From: Caulobacter henricii
GTDB lineage: Bacteria > Pseudomonadota > Alphaproteobacteria > Caulobacterales > Caulobacteraceae
Reading direction: 5' to 3'
Length of the DNA: 64,000 nt
Assembly: GCF_001414055.1 (NCBI RefSeq)
Contig: NZ_CP013002.1
Span: forward strand, 2,666,001 to 2,730,000
Made by a program: the position numbers and the translations under genes
Shown here: positions 50,695-59,466 of the stretch, piece by piece
Layout of the letters: each line of letters starts with the position of its first letter
Numbering within the stretch: the stretch's first letter is position 1
The notes under the pieces: model-generated
Seen by the model: only the letters and a program-made list of their open reading frames with translations
The model's database searches: none
Told to the model about the DNA's origin: nothing

Positions 50695-51191
50695 GGCGCG
50701 CTTGCGGTTAAGGCCCTGGCCAGCCGCTCGGCCGTGACATCGGCGTTCGTATCGTCAGAGCGCACCGTCGCCCAGGCCACGGGACGGCCTGATGCGACGT
50801 CAATCACAACAGCCGTCGCCGTCTGGCTGATACCGCGATGTCTCCAGAAACCCGGGCGGGAGGGTGCGCTGCGCCAAGCGGTCTCCTTCAGGCTTGGACC
50901 CGCAAGGTTTGAGATGCCGACGGCCGGTGCTGAATGCCCGATGCCGACCTGGAGCAGGTAGGCCGGAGGCTCGCGCCCCGCCACGTCAATGCCCTCTGCC
51001 GCCAGGCGCTTGAGGACCCCCGCCTGGACCGACCCTGCCAGGGCGGCATCGGCCGCTGACGAAGGGCCGACCAGCGAGGCCAGACTGCGACCACGCACGG
51101 TCGAAAGACTGCCCTCGCGGACGACAGCCGGGGCCGAGGCACACCCGCCCAGGGTCAGGGCGGCCAGAAGGCTCAGGATCGAGTTTCGCAT
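50691..51191 (-). CDS. Putative lipoprotein of unknown function
   Basis: 166 residues with a signal ending in the lipobox LGGC (Cys17), so attached to a membrane on the periplasmic side. The rest (YLLQVGIGHSAPAVGISNL, TAVVIDVASGRPVAWATVRS) has the feel of DUF4136-like small envelope lipoproteins, but I cannot assign it firmly. It is convergent with the CHASE2 kinase, and their stops overlap. Confidence 0.7.
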   Translation of the reverse strand: MRNSILSLLAALTLGGCASAPAVVREGSLSTVRGRSLASLVGPSSAADAALAGSVQAGVLKRLAAEGIDVAGREPPAYLLQVGIGHSAPAVGISNLAGPSLKETAWRSAPSRPGFWRHRGISQTATAVVIDVASGRPVAWATVRSDDTNADVTAERLARALTASAP

Positions 51192-51286
51192 GTCATGCCT
51201 CCCCTTACGCTTCGCCGCTGCTCCTGACGGTCGACAAGCCTAGCGGCCGTTCCGTTCGAGGTCATCCGACGACAAGGCGTGGAGTT

Positions 51287-51445
51287 CTAGAGCGGAGCTG
51301 TCCGGCCAAGGATCGTCCAAAGGCCCCAGATTACCAGGGCCCATAGGCCGAGACTGGCCAGCACGGACAGGACAAAACCCAACAACCAGCGCAAGCTCGG
51401 TGGTCGCTGAGGGAAAAACCCTATGCGATCAACCCTGTGGGACAT
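51287..51445 (-). CDS. Small membrane protein of unknown function
   Basis: 52 residues from the ATG at 51445. One membrane helix (WLLGFVLSVLASLGLWALVI) follows a basic start (SHRVDRIGFFPQRPPSLR). It lies 14 bases after the stop of the preceding minus-strand gene, so it is probably its operon partner. The frame is open further upstream but that part overlaps the neighbour and is disregarded. Function unknown. Confidence 0.55.
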   Translation of the reverse strand: MSHRVDRIGFFPQRPPSLRWLLGFVLSVLASLGLWALVIWGLWTILGRTAPL

Positions 51446-51459
51446 TCTGACCACCGCCT

Positions 51460-51801
51460 TCAAGGACCTTCCGCGCCACTGCGCAGCAGCGCATGGGCCT
51501 GGTCGGTCAGAGCCCAACGGCGGCTCGACGGCCCGAAGGGCAGATGCAGCAGGCCATGCGAACCCGGGACGCCCATGGCACCGCAATAGGTGGAAAAGGC
51601 CAGGTCGAGCTCCTGCCCCAGAGAGGCCGGCGGTCGGTAGATGCCGCGCCGCTTGGCGACCAGGGCCACCACCATGTCGCGATGGGCTGCCCCGCCCAGG
51701 GCCAGAAGCGCCTCGGTGATTTCCTGGACCAGTGGATTGAGTATGGCCACCTTCGAGCCCTTGGCCTCTTCGACCCAGACGCTGATTTTTGCCGGCTTCA
51801 T
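51460..51801 (-). CDS. Small protein of unknown function, possibly winged-helix
   Basis: 113 residues from the ATG at 51801 with a GGGGGA site. The arrangement of helices (VQEITEALLALGGAAHRDMV, LGQELDLAFSTYCG) and the end (RRWALTDQAHALLR) resembles a small winged-helix fold, but no family was recognised. No signal peptide. It pairs with the small membrane protein downstream and is divergent from the phytase gene. Confidence 0.6.
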   Translation of the reverse strand: MKPAKISVWVEEAKGSKVAILNPLVQEITEALLALGGAAHRDMVVALVAKRRGIYRPPASLGQELDLAFSTYCGAMGVPGSHGLLHLPFGPSSRRWALTDQAHALLRSGAEGP

Positions 51802-51873
51802 CTTCGGTCCCCCACCGTTACCGGCTGTTAGAGAGCATCGCTTCAGCACTCGCCAGACCAGGACCCCCCGATT

Positions 51874-51890
51874 TTACAAAGCGTTACAAA
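51874..51890 (+). promoter_or_regulatory. Direct repeat TTACAAA upstream of the phytase gene
   Basis: TTACAAA occurs at 51874-51880 and again at 51884-51890, ten bases apart, about 170 bases before the phytase start and 73 before the divergent small gene. A tandem site for a regulator is possible. It does not match the PhoB box well. Confidence 0.25.
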
Positions 51891-52062
51891 GCCCTCCCGG
51901 CACATCCCGATGACAGGGCTGATTGGCGGGCCGAACACTGAGCTACGCCGCCTGCCCGCAGGCTCCGTCGTGCTGATCCTGGCGGCTGTCATGATGGCGT
52001 CTCAGACGATCGCGATAAGGCCGTTTTCTCGCCAAGCCGCGCGCGCCAACCAGGGGCCTTCC

Positions 52063-54120
52063 ATGACTCACCGACGTCGGCTCGCCGCCGCCAGCGCCCT
52101 CATCGCCCTGATGACCACAGGTCAGGTCCGCGCCGAGACAGCGACCCAGGCCGATGTGGCTCCGAGCATCAGCGTCGCCCCGGTGGGCGCAACGGTCCCC
52201 ACCGCTCAGGGCGGCAGCAATGCGGCCGCCCTGCTCTACAACCGTGTCGATCCTGGCAGCAGCATCATCGCCGCGACCGGTGAGCTGGGCGGGCTGGAGT
52301 TCTACGGCCTGGACGGAGGGTTCAAGTCTGCCCTGGCCGGCGGCGAGACCTATGGTGTGGATGCACGCGAGATTGGCGGACGCACCGTCCTGGCCGTACT
52401 GGATCGTCAGGCGGGCCGCATCCGCCTGTCGGCCTATGATTTCGCCACGGGCCAGGCCCAGACCCTGGACGCCCGGCCACTGCTGCTGGGCTATGCCGGC
52501 GAAGGCGTCTGCCTGCATCAAAGCCCGCGCGACGGATCGCTCTACGCCTTCACCCTGGGCGGTGAGGGCCAGCTGGACCAGTGGTTGCTCTACCCCACGG
52601 CTGACGGAAAACTGGATGGCCGCATTGTGCGCCGCCTGCATCTGTCCTCCGAAGCCAAGTACTGCGTCGCGGATGATGCCAGCGGCCGCCTCTATGTCGC
52701 CCAGCAGGCGGTTGGCGTCTGGCGCTATGATGCCGATCCCGAGGCCGAGACCGTGGCGACGGTGGTCGACATCAACCGGCTGGGCCGGATCAAGGGTGAA
52801 GTCGGCGGCCTGGCCATCCTGAACGGTGGCACCGAAGGCAACTATCTGATCGCCGCCAATGCCGATGCCGGCGACTACAATGTCTATGATCGCAATGCCG
52901 ATGATCGGTTCCTTGGAACCTTCCGGATCCAGGTCAACGGGATCGATGCAATCGAGGGTCCCTCCGGCCTGTTCGGGGCGCGGGCACCCGTCGGTCAGGG
53001 CCTGCCGGGCGGCGCGCTGCTGGTTACGGATGACCGCAAGGTCGGGGCCAATACGCGTATCCTGTCCTGGCAGGACGTCGCCGCTGCCCTGAAGGTCTCG
53101 CCGGGTCAGGCAGCGCCGGCTTCTGCGCCGGACAAACTGGCCCTGGTGCAGCCGACCATGGAGACCCAGCCGGTCGAAAACGGCGGTGATGCCGCCGACG
53201 ATCCGGCGATCTTCGTCCACCCGACGGACCCGACCCGAAGTGCGATCATCGCGACCGACAAGAAGGGCGGCCTGCTCGTCTATGACCTCAAGGGCAAGCC
53301 CCTGCAGTATCTGCCCGACGGCAAGCTGAACAATGTCGACCTGCGCAGCGGGTTCCGGCTGGGCGGCAAGGACGTGACCCTGGTCACGGCCAGTGACCGA
53401 ACCCGCAAGGCCATCGCGATCTACAGTTTCGATCCCGATACCCTGCGTCTGACCAGCGTCGCGGACGGCCTTCAGCCCACCGGCCTGTCCGACCCCTATG
53501 GCCTGTGCATGTATCGCAACCGGAAGGGCGCGACCTTCGTCTTCATCAGCGATCCCGATGGCGGCGTCCGTCAGTGGAAACTGGTCGCCACGCCCGCAGG
53601 AACAGTGAAAGCCGAAAAGGTTCGGGACCTGAAGTTCGACACCCAGACCGAAGGCTGCGTCGCCGACGACGAGACCGGTGCCCTCTATGTCGCCGAAGAA
53701 GACCTCGCCCTGTGGAAACTCGGGGCCGAGCCCAGATCCGGCGCGACCCGCAAGGCGATCGCCCGCGTCAGCGACAACCCTGCCCTCAAGGACGACCTTG
53801 AAGGCGTTGGCCTCTATGCCCAGGCGGGCGGCAAGGGCTACCTCGTGCTCTCCAGCCAGGGCAATAACAGCTACGCCGTGTACCGCCGCGAAGGCGACAA
53901 CGCCTATGTCGGCAGTTTTGCGATCAATGCCGATGGCAAGACCGGCATAGACGGCGTTTCCGAGACCGACGGCCTGGAGGTGACCAGCGCCTCGCTGGGC
54001 GCGGGTCTCGAGGGGGGAGCCTTCATCGCCCAGGACGGTCGCAATGTCTCACCGCCCGAGAACCAGAACTTCAAGCTCGTTCCCTGGTCCGCAATCGCCG
54101 CGAAGCTTGGTCTGAAATAG
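52063..54120 (+). CDS. Two-domain beta-propeller phytase
   Basis: 685 residues from the ATG at 52063 with AGGGG upstream and a signal peptide (AAASALIALMTTGQVRA). The C-terminal half (about 355-685) is a standard beta-propeller phytase: GDAADDPAIFVHP, STIIATDKKGGL-like IIATDKKGGLLVYDL, SDPYGLCMYRN, TQTEGCVADDETGALYVAEE, DDLEGVGLY. The N-terminal half (about 40-345) repeats the same fold in diverged form (LLYNRVDPGSSIIAATGELG, GLEFYGLDG, EAKYCVADDASGRLYVAQQ). Such enzymes release phosphate from phytate with Ca. In known dual-domain phytases the N-terminal domain is weaker and boosts activity. It should be periplasmic or secreted. Confidence 0.9.
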   Translation: MTHRRRLAAASALIALMTTGQVRAETATQADVAPSISVAPVGATVPTAQGGSNAAALLYNRVDPGSSIIAATGELGGLEFYGLDGGFKSALAGGETYGVDAREIGGRTVLAVLDRQAGRIRLSAYDFATGQAQTLDARPLLLGYAGEGVCLHQSPRDGSLYAFTLGGEGQLDQWLLYPTADGKLDGRIVRRLHLSSEAKYCVADDASGRLYVAQQAVGVWRYDADPEAETVATVVDINRLGRIKGEVGGLAILNGGTEGNYLIAANADAGDYNVYDRNADDRFLGTFRIQVNGIDAIEGPSGLFGARAPVGQGLPGGALLVTDDRKVGANTRILSWQDVAAALKVSPGQAAPASAPDKLALVQPTMETQPVENGGDAADDPAIFVHPTDPTRSAIIATDKKGGLLVYDLKGKPLQYLPDGKLNNVDLRSGFRLGGKDVTLVTASDRTRKAIAIYSFDPDTLRLTSVADGLQPTGLSDPYGLCMYRNRKGATFVFISDPDGGVRQWKLVATPAGTVKAEKVRDLKFDTQTEGCVADDETGALYVAEEDLALWKLGAEPRSGATRKAIARVSDNPALKDDLEGVGLYAQAGGKGYLVLSSQGNNSYAVYRREGDNAYVGSFAINADGKTGIDGVSETDGLEVTSASLGAGLEGGAFIAQDGRNVSPPENQNFKLVPWSAIAAKLGLK

Positions 54121-54211
54121 CCCCAAGCTCGATCGCCCAGGTGACTCCTTTTGGCTGAAAGCAAGGCCACAAGGCTGGGAAGCGATAGCCAGCGAGTAGC
54201 CGCAGTAACGC

Positions 54212-54229
54212 CCCGTTCACCTTAACGGG
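54212..54229 (+). terminator. Small hairpin after the phytase gene
   Basis: CCCGTT and AACGGG flank a six-base loop, about 90 bases after the phytase stop. There is no T tract. It may be the 3' end of the phytase transcript or part of the leader of the protease gene. Confidence 0.3.
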
Positions 54230-54342
54230 CGCTCAATCTGTCAGTGTCCAAACGCCGCAAGGCGTTCAGGATTGCGGCGAAGCGTGGCCCCGGCTAGCTT
54301 TCTTCTAAGGTCGGGGGACGTGTTTCATGGGTAGGTGCCGCC

Positions 54343-56001
54343 ATGGCGTTTGATGTCTCCCAGTCTGAGCCCCTTGACGCAACGGGCTCGGAAACTCCGC
54401 AGTCCTATCTGAACGCGGACGCCCGAAGTGGCGTCACGGTCAATGGCAAGCCCAGCCTTACGGTCGAAACTGCCGGATTGACCCTAGTGGGTTTTGAGCC
54501 CGGCTGGTCCTCCGCGCTCGGCGAGGCTTACGTCATTGGTTATGCTTTCCGGTCCACAGAACCGGCGACCATGCCAACCGATACGGTCGGGTTCTCGCGC
54601 TTCAATGCGGCTCAAATTCAACAGGCAGAGCTCGCCCTGACCTCCTGGTCGGATGTCGCCAACATTACCTTTATCCGGATTGGATCAGGTACGACTGGCG
54701 AGGAGGCCTATTCGAATAACGCCTCCATCCTGTTCAGCAACTATTCGAGCGGGGTCGACGGCGCGACGGCCTTCGCTTACCTGCCGGGAAATCCGGCTTT
54801 TAGCTCGCGATCAGGCGACGTCTGGGTCAATGTCTCGAAGGGCTATAATGCGACGCCGACCGCCAACAATTACGGCGGTTCCGTCCTCGTGCATGAAATT
54901 GGTCATGCCATCGGCCTGAGCCACCCTTCTGACTATGATGCAGCCGACGGCACAGATTTCACCTACGCAGCCAATGCCGAATATTATCAGGACTCTCGCC
55001 AGTACACGGTGATGAGCTATTTCAGTGAGGGCAATACGGGTGCGAACTATCAAGGCCGCTATGCTTCGGCCCCACAACTCGACGACATCGCCGCCGCCCA
55101 AGCGGAGTACGGGGTCAATGTGACAACGCGCACCGGCGATACGACCTACGGCTTCAATTCAAATGCCGGACGTCCCTGGTTCGAGATTTCCAGCGCCAGC
55201 ACCAAGGTGATATTCGCCGTCTGGGATGCCGGCGGCACGGATACCTTCGACTTTTCCGGCTACACCAACCCTCAACTGATCGACATCCGCCAGGGACACT
55301 TCTCGGACGTCGGAGGGCTGGTTGGCAATGTGGCCGTGGCCATGGGGGCCCAAATCGAAAATGCCCGCGGCGGGTCGGGTGCAGACACCCTTACCGGCAA
55401 CTCACTCGGCAACTGGCTGCGTGGCGAAGCCGGGAACGATGTGATCAACGGCCTCGCCGGCGACGATCGTCTGGACGGCAATGACGGCAATGACACCATC
55501 ACCGGCGGTGATGGCTTCGACCAGATCAACGGCAATATCGGCAACGACGAGGCCCATGGCGGCAATGGCACGGACTGGGTTGTCGGGGGCCAGAACAACG
55601 ATCAGCTGTTCGGCGATGCCGGTGACGACATCGTCTATGGCAATCTGGGCAATGACGTCTGCTATGGCGGCGCGGGCAATGACATTGTTCGCGGCGGTCA
55701 GGGCGATGATGTCCTGTCCGGCGATGATGGCAATGACTGGCTCGCTGGTGACCGCGGTGCCGACAACATCACCGGCGGTGCCGGGGCAGACATCTTCTAC
55801 AGCTTCACCGGCGCAGGATCGGACCTGATCACCGACTTCAGCCGCGCCCAGGGCGACCGCATCCAGCTGGATGCGGGTCAGGCCTATACGGTCTATCAGA
55901 GTGGACTGAACACCGTCATTGACCTCGGCGGTGGCGACCAGATCATCCTGGCAGGCTTCAGCGTTACGTCCCTGACCGGCGACTGGCTGATCTTCGGCTA
56001 G
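54343..56001 (+). CDS. Serralysin-like M10 zinc metalloprotease with RTX repeats
   Basis: 552 residues. The catalytic domain has HEIGHAIGLSHP (184-195; zinc ligands His184, His188, His194) and the Met-turn YTVMSYF near 225. From about 340 to 480 come nine-residue calcium-binding RTX repeats (GGSGADTLTGN, GEAGNDVINGLAGDDRLDG and so on). A short C-terminal beta domain ends LTGDWLIFG, the expected type I secretion signal region. There is no Sec signal, so export should be by an ABC/MFP/TolC machine, which is not encoded in this window. It degrades proteins outside the cell. The ATG at 54343 is preceded by GTAGGTG. Confidence 0.92.
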   Translation: MAFDVSQSEPLDATGSETPQSYLNADARSGVTVNGKPSLTVETAGLTLVGFEPGWSSALGEAYVIGYAFRSTEPATMPTDTVGFSRFNAAQIQQAELALTSWSDVANITFIRIGSGTTGEEAYSNNASILFSNYSSGVDGATAFAYLPGNPAFSSRSGDVWVNVSKGYNATPTANNYGGSVLVHEIGHAIGLSHPSDYDAADGTDFTYAANAEYYQDSRQYTVMSYFSEGNTGANYQGRYASAPQLDDIAAAQAEYGVNVTTRTGDTTYGFNSNAGRPWFEISSASTKVIFAVWDAGGTDTFDFSGYTNPQLIDIRQGHFSDVGGLVGNVAVAMGAQIENARGGSGADTLTGNSLGNWLRGEAGNDVINGLAGDDRLDGNDGNDTITGGDGFDQINGNIGNDEAHGGNGTDWVVGGQNNDQLFGDAGDDIVYGNLGNDVCYGGAGNDIVRGGQGDDVLSGDDGNDWLAGDRGADNITGGAGADIFYSFTGAGSDLITDFSRAQGDRIQLDAGQAYTVYQSGLNTVIDLGGGDQIILAGFSVTSLTGDWLIFG

Positions 56002-56885
56002 AAGGGAGCGTCGCCGACAATCGTCACGCGCTCGACGATCCTCTCCTGGGGCCAGTAGTCCAGAATGGCATAGTGCTGGGTGGCCCGATTGTCCCAGAAC
56101 ACGATCGCATTGGGCGTCCAGCGGAACCGCACCTGGTACTCGGGCGTCTTCACCCGATCGAGCAGGTCGGCCAGCAGCGCCTGCGCCTCATCCTCCGGCA
56201 GCCCGAGGATCCGGGTCGTGAAAACCTTGTTGACGAACAGGTGCTTCTCGCCGGTCTCGGGGTGGGTCCGGACGACAGGGTGGACCGCCGGCGGGTGGGC
56301 GGCCCGCAACTCGTCTCGCTTGGCCTGGTCGACGCGATAGCCATAGCTTTGCAGGATGTCGTGCTCGGCCGTCAGGTCCGCCAACCGGTCCTTCAGGGCC
56401 TGGGGCAGGTCCCGATAGATGGCGGCCGTATCAGCGAACAGGGTGTCACCGCCCAGAGGGGGCAGATGTCGAGCCCGCAACACCCCACCCATGGAGGGTG
56501 CGGGCCGGAAGGTCACGTCGGTGTGCCACTTGTTGGCCGCGCGGACGAGCGGCACGATCTCTTCGCGCAGCTTCATGCCGTCGGCCGCTTCGATGTGCAG
56601 GATCTCCGGGAATCCGGGCACGTGGGCGGTGACCGGATGCCCCTCAAGATCGCCGAAATAGCGGCCAAAACGGACATGGTCTTCGTGACTGATGTCCTGG
56701 TCGCGGAAGAAAACGACCTTGTGGCGCAGGAGAGCCGACCGGATCGCAGCGACCGTCTCGGGCGACAGGGGCTGGCGCAGGTCCAGCCCGGATATCTCCG
56801 CGCCGAGCACGGTGCTCACGGGCGTCACGGTCAGGCCGGCATAGTCAGGCGTTTCGGTCGCAGCGATGGGGGCGTGGGCGTTCAT
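55998..56885 (-). CDS. TauD/TfdA family Fe(II)/2-oxoglutarate dioxygenase
   Basis: 295 residues with the iron-binding motif HTD (NKWHTDVTF near residue 118), a distal His in the C-terminal region (WDNRATQHYAILDYWPQ) and the 2-oxoglutarate-binding Arg near the end (RIVERVTI). N-terminal GAEISGLDLRQPLSPETVAA and PGFPEILHIE are typical for taurine dioxygenase-like enzymes. They hydroxylate sulfonates, sulfates or aryloxyalkanoates so that the sulfur or side chain is released. No sulfonate transporter lies nearby, so the substrate stays open. Its stop overlaps the protease stop (convergent). Confidence 0.9.
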   Translation of the reverse strand: MNAHAPIAATETPDYAGLTVTPVSTVLGAEISGLDLRQPLSPETVAAIRSALLRHKVVFFRDQDISHEDHVRFGRYFGDLEGHPVTAHVPGFPEILHIEAADGMKLREEIVPLVRAANKWHTDVTFRPAPSMGGVLRARHLPPLGGDTLFADTAAIYRDLPQALKDRLADLTAEHDILQSYGYRVDQAKRDELRAAHPPAVHPVVRTHPETGEKHLFVNKVFTTRILGLPEDEAQALLADLLDRVKTPEYQVRFRWTPNAIVFWDNRATQHYAILDYWPQERIVERVTIVGDAPF

Positions 56886-57021
56886 GACGGTCCTCCCGGA
56901 GCGCCGTCCATGCTGACGGCCTGTCCTTGCCTCGAGCCTACGCCGCCCCCCATTCCGCTCAACGAAGTTTTTCTCCTAGGCGGGGACGATCCACTATACC
57001 GGGCCAGTCCAAACGAGGCCC

Positions 57022-58218
57022 ATGCCCACCATGTCATCTGACACCCGCGTCTTTGTCAGCGCCTCGGCGGCAGAGCCGTTTGCAGCCGCCAAGCTGTCCA
57101 AACGGCTGGTACCCCTGCTTTCAGCCACCTTCGAGGGTGGCTTCATCCCCGGCGTCAACACTTCGGACTGGAGCAGCCTGGGACCTGGCGCCCGCATGGC
57201 CGGCCCGTTCATGTCGCCCGCCTGGCGGTCGATCGCGGCTGTCGGTCGGTTTGAGCGCCTCCCTCTGACCTATCATGGCTTTGCCCGCAGGGTGGCCGCG
57301 ACCCGCTATGCAGCGGGGCTGTTCATGATCACCCCGCCCGACACCTCGGGTGTCTCAAGCTTCGGCACGACAGCCGACTTTCCGCCAACAGCGCTCGACC
57401 GATGCGACCTTCGGATCGGGGTCATCAATCCGTCCATGCCGCGCCTGCCTGGGTCACCGACTGTGCCCTTGAGTGTCTTCGACGAGGTGATCGAGCTCGA
57501 CACGCCCCTGGCCGATTATGGGGTTCGCCTGCCCGGGGCGATCGAACGCCAGATTATCGACCATGTCGTCGGGATGATCCCCAATGGCGCGACCCTGCAG
57601 GCCGGCATAGGCCGGCTGGGTGACGCCCTGTGGCCAGGACTTTCCGGCAAGGAGGGCCTTTCCCTGCATAGCGGCATGATCTGCGATCCTGTGGCGAGCC
57701 TGATCCGGGAGGGCGTCTTCGCCCATATCAGGACAGGCAGCCTGCTGGGCTCGCGCGACTTCTATGCCCAGGCCGCCGACCTGCCCGGCGTCACCATGGC
57801 CCCGGCGCTCGAGACTCACGATCCCGAACGGCTGGGCGAGATCCCGGCCCTTGTCGCGGTCAATTCGGCGATCGAGGTCGATCTGCTGGGTCAGGTCAAT
57901 GCCGAATGGGTGGACGGCGAGGCGATCTCGGGTCCAGGCGGCCTGCCCGACTTCATTGAAGGTGCCAGCCGCTCGCCCGGCGGGCTGCCGATCATCGCCC
58001 TCGGCTCGACGGCAAAAGGTGGTGCCCTTAGCCGGATCGTTCCACGCCTGTCAGTGCCTGTCACCTTGCCGGCCACCGAGGTCGGCATCGTCGTGACGGA
58101 ACATGGCGCAGTCGATCTGCGGCCCCTGCAGGGCGAAGCCCGGGCCATGGCCCTGATCGAGATCGCGGCACCCGATCATCGCACTGCCCTCCAAAGGGCC
58201 TGGCACCGTGGCGTCTGA
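57022..58218 (+). CDS. Acetyl-CoA hydrolase / CoA-transferase family protein
   Basis: 398 residues. The C-terminal half is clearly of the acetyl-CoA hydrolase / 4-hydroxybutyrate CoA-transferase family: GATLQAGIGRLGDAL, LHSGMICDPVASLI, AVNSAIEVDLLGQVNAEW, ISGPGGLPDFIEGA and VTEHGAVDLRPL. The glutamate in NSAIEVDLLGQ is the expected catalytic residue. The N-terminal half is shorter and more diverged than in typical members (430-500 residues), so the acyl-CoA used is uncertain. Divergent from the dioxygenase; its start ATG has GAGG. The stop touches the convergent pentapeptide gene. Confidence 0.85.
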   Translation: MPTMSSDTRVFVSASAAEPFAAAKLSKRLVPLLSATFEGGFIPGVNTSDWSSLGPGARMAGPFMSPAWRSIAAVGRFERLPLTYHGFARRVAATRYAAGLFMITPPDTSGVSSFGTTADFPPTALDRCDLRIGVINPSMPRLPGSPTVPLSVFDEVIELDTPLADYGVRLPGAIERQIIDHVVGMIPNGATLQAGIGRLGDALWPGLSGKEGLSLHSGMICDPVASLIREGVFAHIRTGSLLGSRDFYAQAADLPGVTMAPALETHDPERLGEIPALVAVNSAIEVDLLGQVNAEWVDGEAISGPGGLPDFIEGASRSPGGLPIIALGSTAKGGALSRIVPRLSVPVTLPATEVGIVVTEHGAVDLRPLQGEARAMALIEIAAPDHRTALQRAWHRGV

Positions 58219-59466
58219 CTAGAGTTCCAGAACCTTGGGATCGGGACCGGCACTATCCGGACCATCCTGAAGCTCTGTGCGCCGGGCCCCCTCCAGGTCC
58301 GCCCGGGAAAGATCCGTCTCGCCGAACCCAACCTCTCGCAGATCGGCATAGCGCAGACAGGCTTCCGTCAGCTCCGTGGGCTTTTCGCGGTCAGCCTTGA
58401 AGGGCAGAGCGCTCAATTGTGCGCGACGCAGATCGGCCTGTTTCAGGGTTGCGCCGTTCAGGTTTGCGCCCCGCAGATCCGCATCACGCAGGTCCGCGCC
58501 CCGGAAATCCGCACCCTCCAGCAGTGCGCCCTGCAGCGATATCCGGCGAAGATCCATGCCGGCCAGACAGGCGTTCCTGGCGCTGACCGCCGTCAGGAAT
58601 GCGCCGGCCATCTCGACCATGGGCCGGAGGTCCTCGCCATCCAGCACCGCAGCCTCGCCAGACTTGCCGCCGGAGGTCACCCATTCGCGATGGGCTGCCA
58701 GCTTGACAAAGATCTGGGCCGCCCGCGCGCTGGCCTCCGCGTCCGGATCGCAGAGGCATCGGTCCATGACCGCGCCCATGGTGCGGGCCTGGGTCAGGTC
58801 GACGCGTGTGAGGACGGCATCGCTGAAATCCGCACTTTCCAGATTGGCTCCTCGCACATCGACATTGTCGATGACGGCACCGCGCAAGCGCGCATTCTTG
58901 AGATTGGCGCCGACCAGCTTTGCGCCGCGCATGGAACAGTCCGAAAAGTCGGCCGCCGCCGCCGAGACGTCATCCAGCCGGGTCTGATGCAGCACCGCGC
59001 CCGAAACATTGGCTCCATCCATCTGACCGGCAGAGACCTTGTGGCGAAGGACGGCAAACTGGGTGTCTTCATCGGAAATGGCGATGCGGCCCGCCCGAAG
59101 ATCGGCCTGGGTCATGTTGGCATGCGCCAGATTGGCCCCCTTGAGCCTGGCACCTCGCATGTCGGCATTGGCCAGGGAGGCACCGACGAAACTGCTCGCC
59201 TGCAGATCCGCCCCGAAAAGACAGGCCCGAACCAGCCGCGCGCGATCGAACTTGCACCGGATCAATGTGCTGCCGGTCAGATCCGCATCGCTCAGGTCGC
59301 GCCCCGAAAGATCGACATCTTCCATGATCGCGAAGCGCAGAACCAGTCGCCGGCCGCCCGGCTTGCGCGCCACGAACCAGGCGTGAGCCGCAGCCATGAG
59401 CTCGGCCTCGCGCTGATTGACGCGGATTCGCTCCGTAGGCTTCACCGGCTTGGCGACCACTGGCAC
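58219..59466 (-). CDS. Pentapeptide-repeat protein
   Basis: 415 residues from a GTG at 59466 with GGGAG five bases upstream; a TTG at 59520 lacks a site. After an N-terminal helical part (REAELMAAAHAWFVARKPGG) come two blocks of A(D/N)LxX repeats (about 60-225: LSGRDLSDADLTGSTLIRCK, ADMRGARLKGANLAHANM; and about 310-375: GADLRDADLRGANLNGA). They are separated by a non-repeat insert of about 80 residues (DRCLCDPDAEASARAAQIF). Such proteins form right-handed quadrilateral helices. Cytoplasmic; some members mimic DNA and bind gyrase, others have no known role. Function unknown here. Confidence 0.88.
   Translation of the reverse strand: MPVVAKPVKPTERIRVNQREAELMAAAHAWFVARKPGGRRLVLRFAIMEDVDLSGRDLSDADLTGSTLIRCKFDRARLVRACLFGADLQASSFVGASLANADMRGARLKGANLAHANMTQADLRAGRIAISDEDTQFAVLRHKVSAGQMDGANVSGAVLHQTRLDDVSAAAADFSDCSMRGAKLVGANLKNARLRGAVIDNVDVRGANLESADFSDAVLTRVDLTQARTMGAVMDRCLCDPDAEASARAAQIFVKLAAHREWVTSGGKSGEAAVLDGEDLRPMVEMAGAFLTAVSARNACLAGMDLRRISLQGALLEGADFRGADLRDADLRGANLNGATLKQADLRRAQLSALPFKADREKPTELTEACLRYADLREVGFGETDLSRADLEGARRTELQDGPDSAGPDPKVLEL

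Noticed and set aside
55380-55760. Short tandem GGC-AAT-GAC type repeats resembling a repeat array
   Set aside because: They encode the RTX nonapeptide repeats of the protease in frame and have no conserved spacer/repeat pattern of a CRISPR array.
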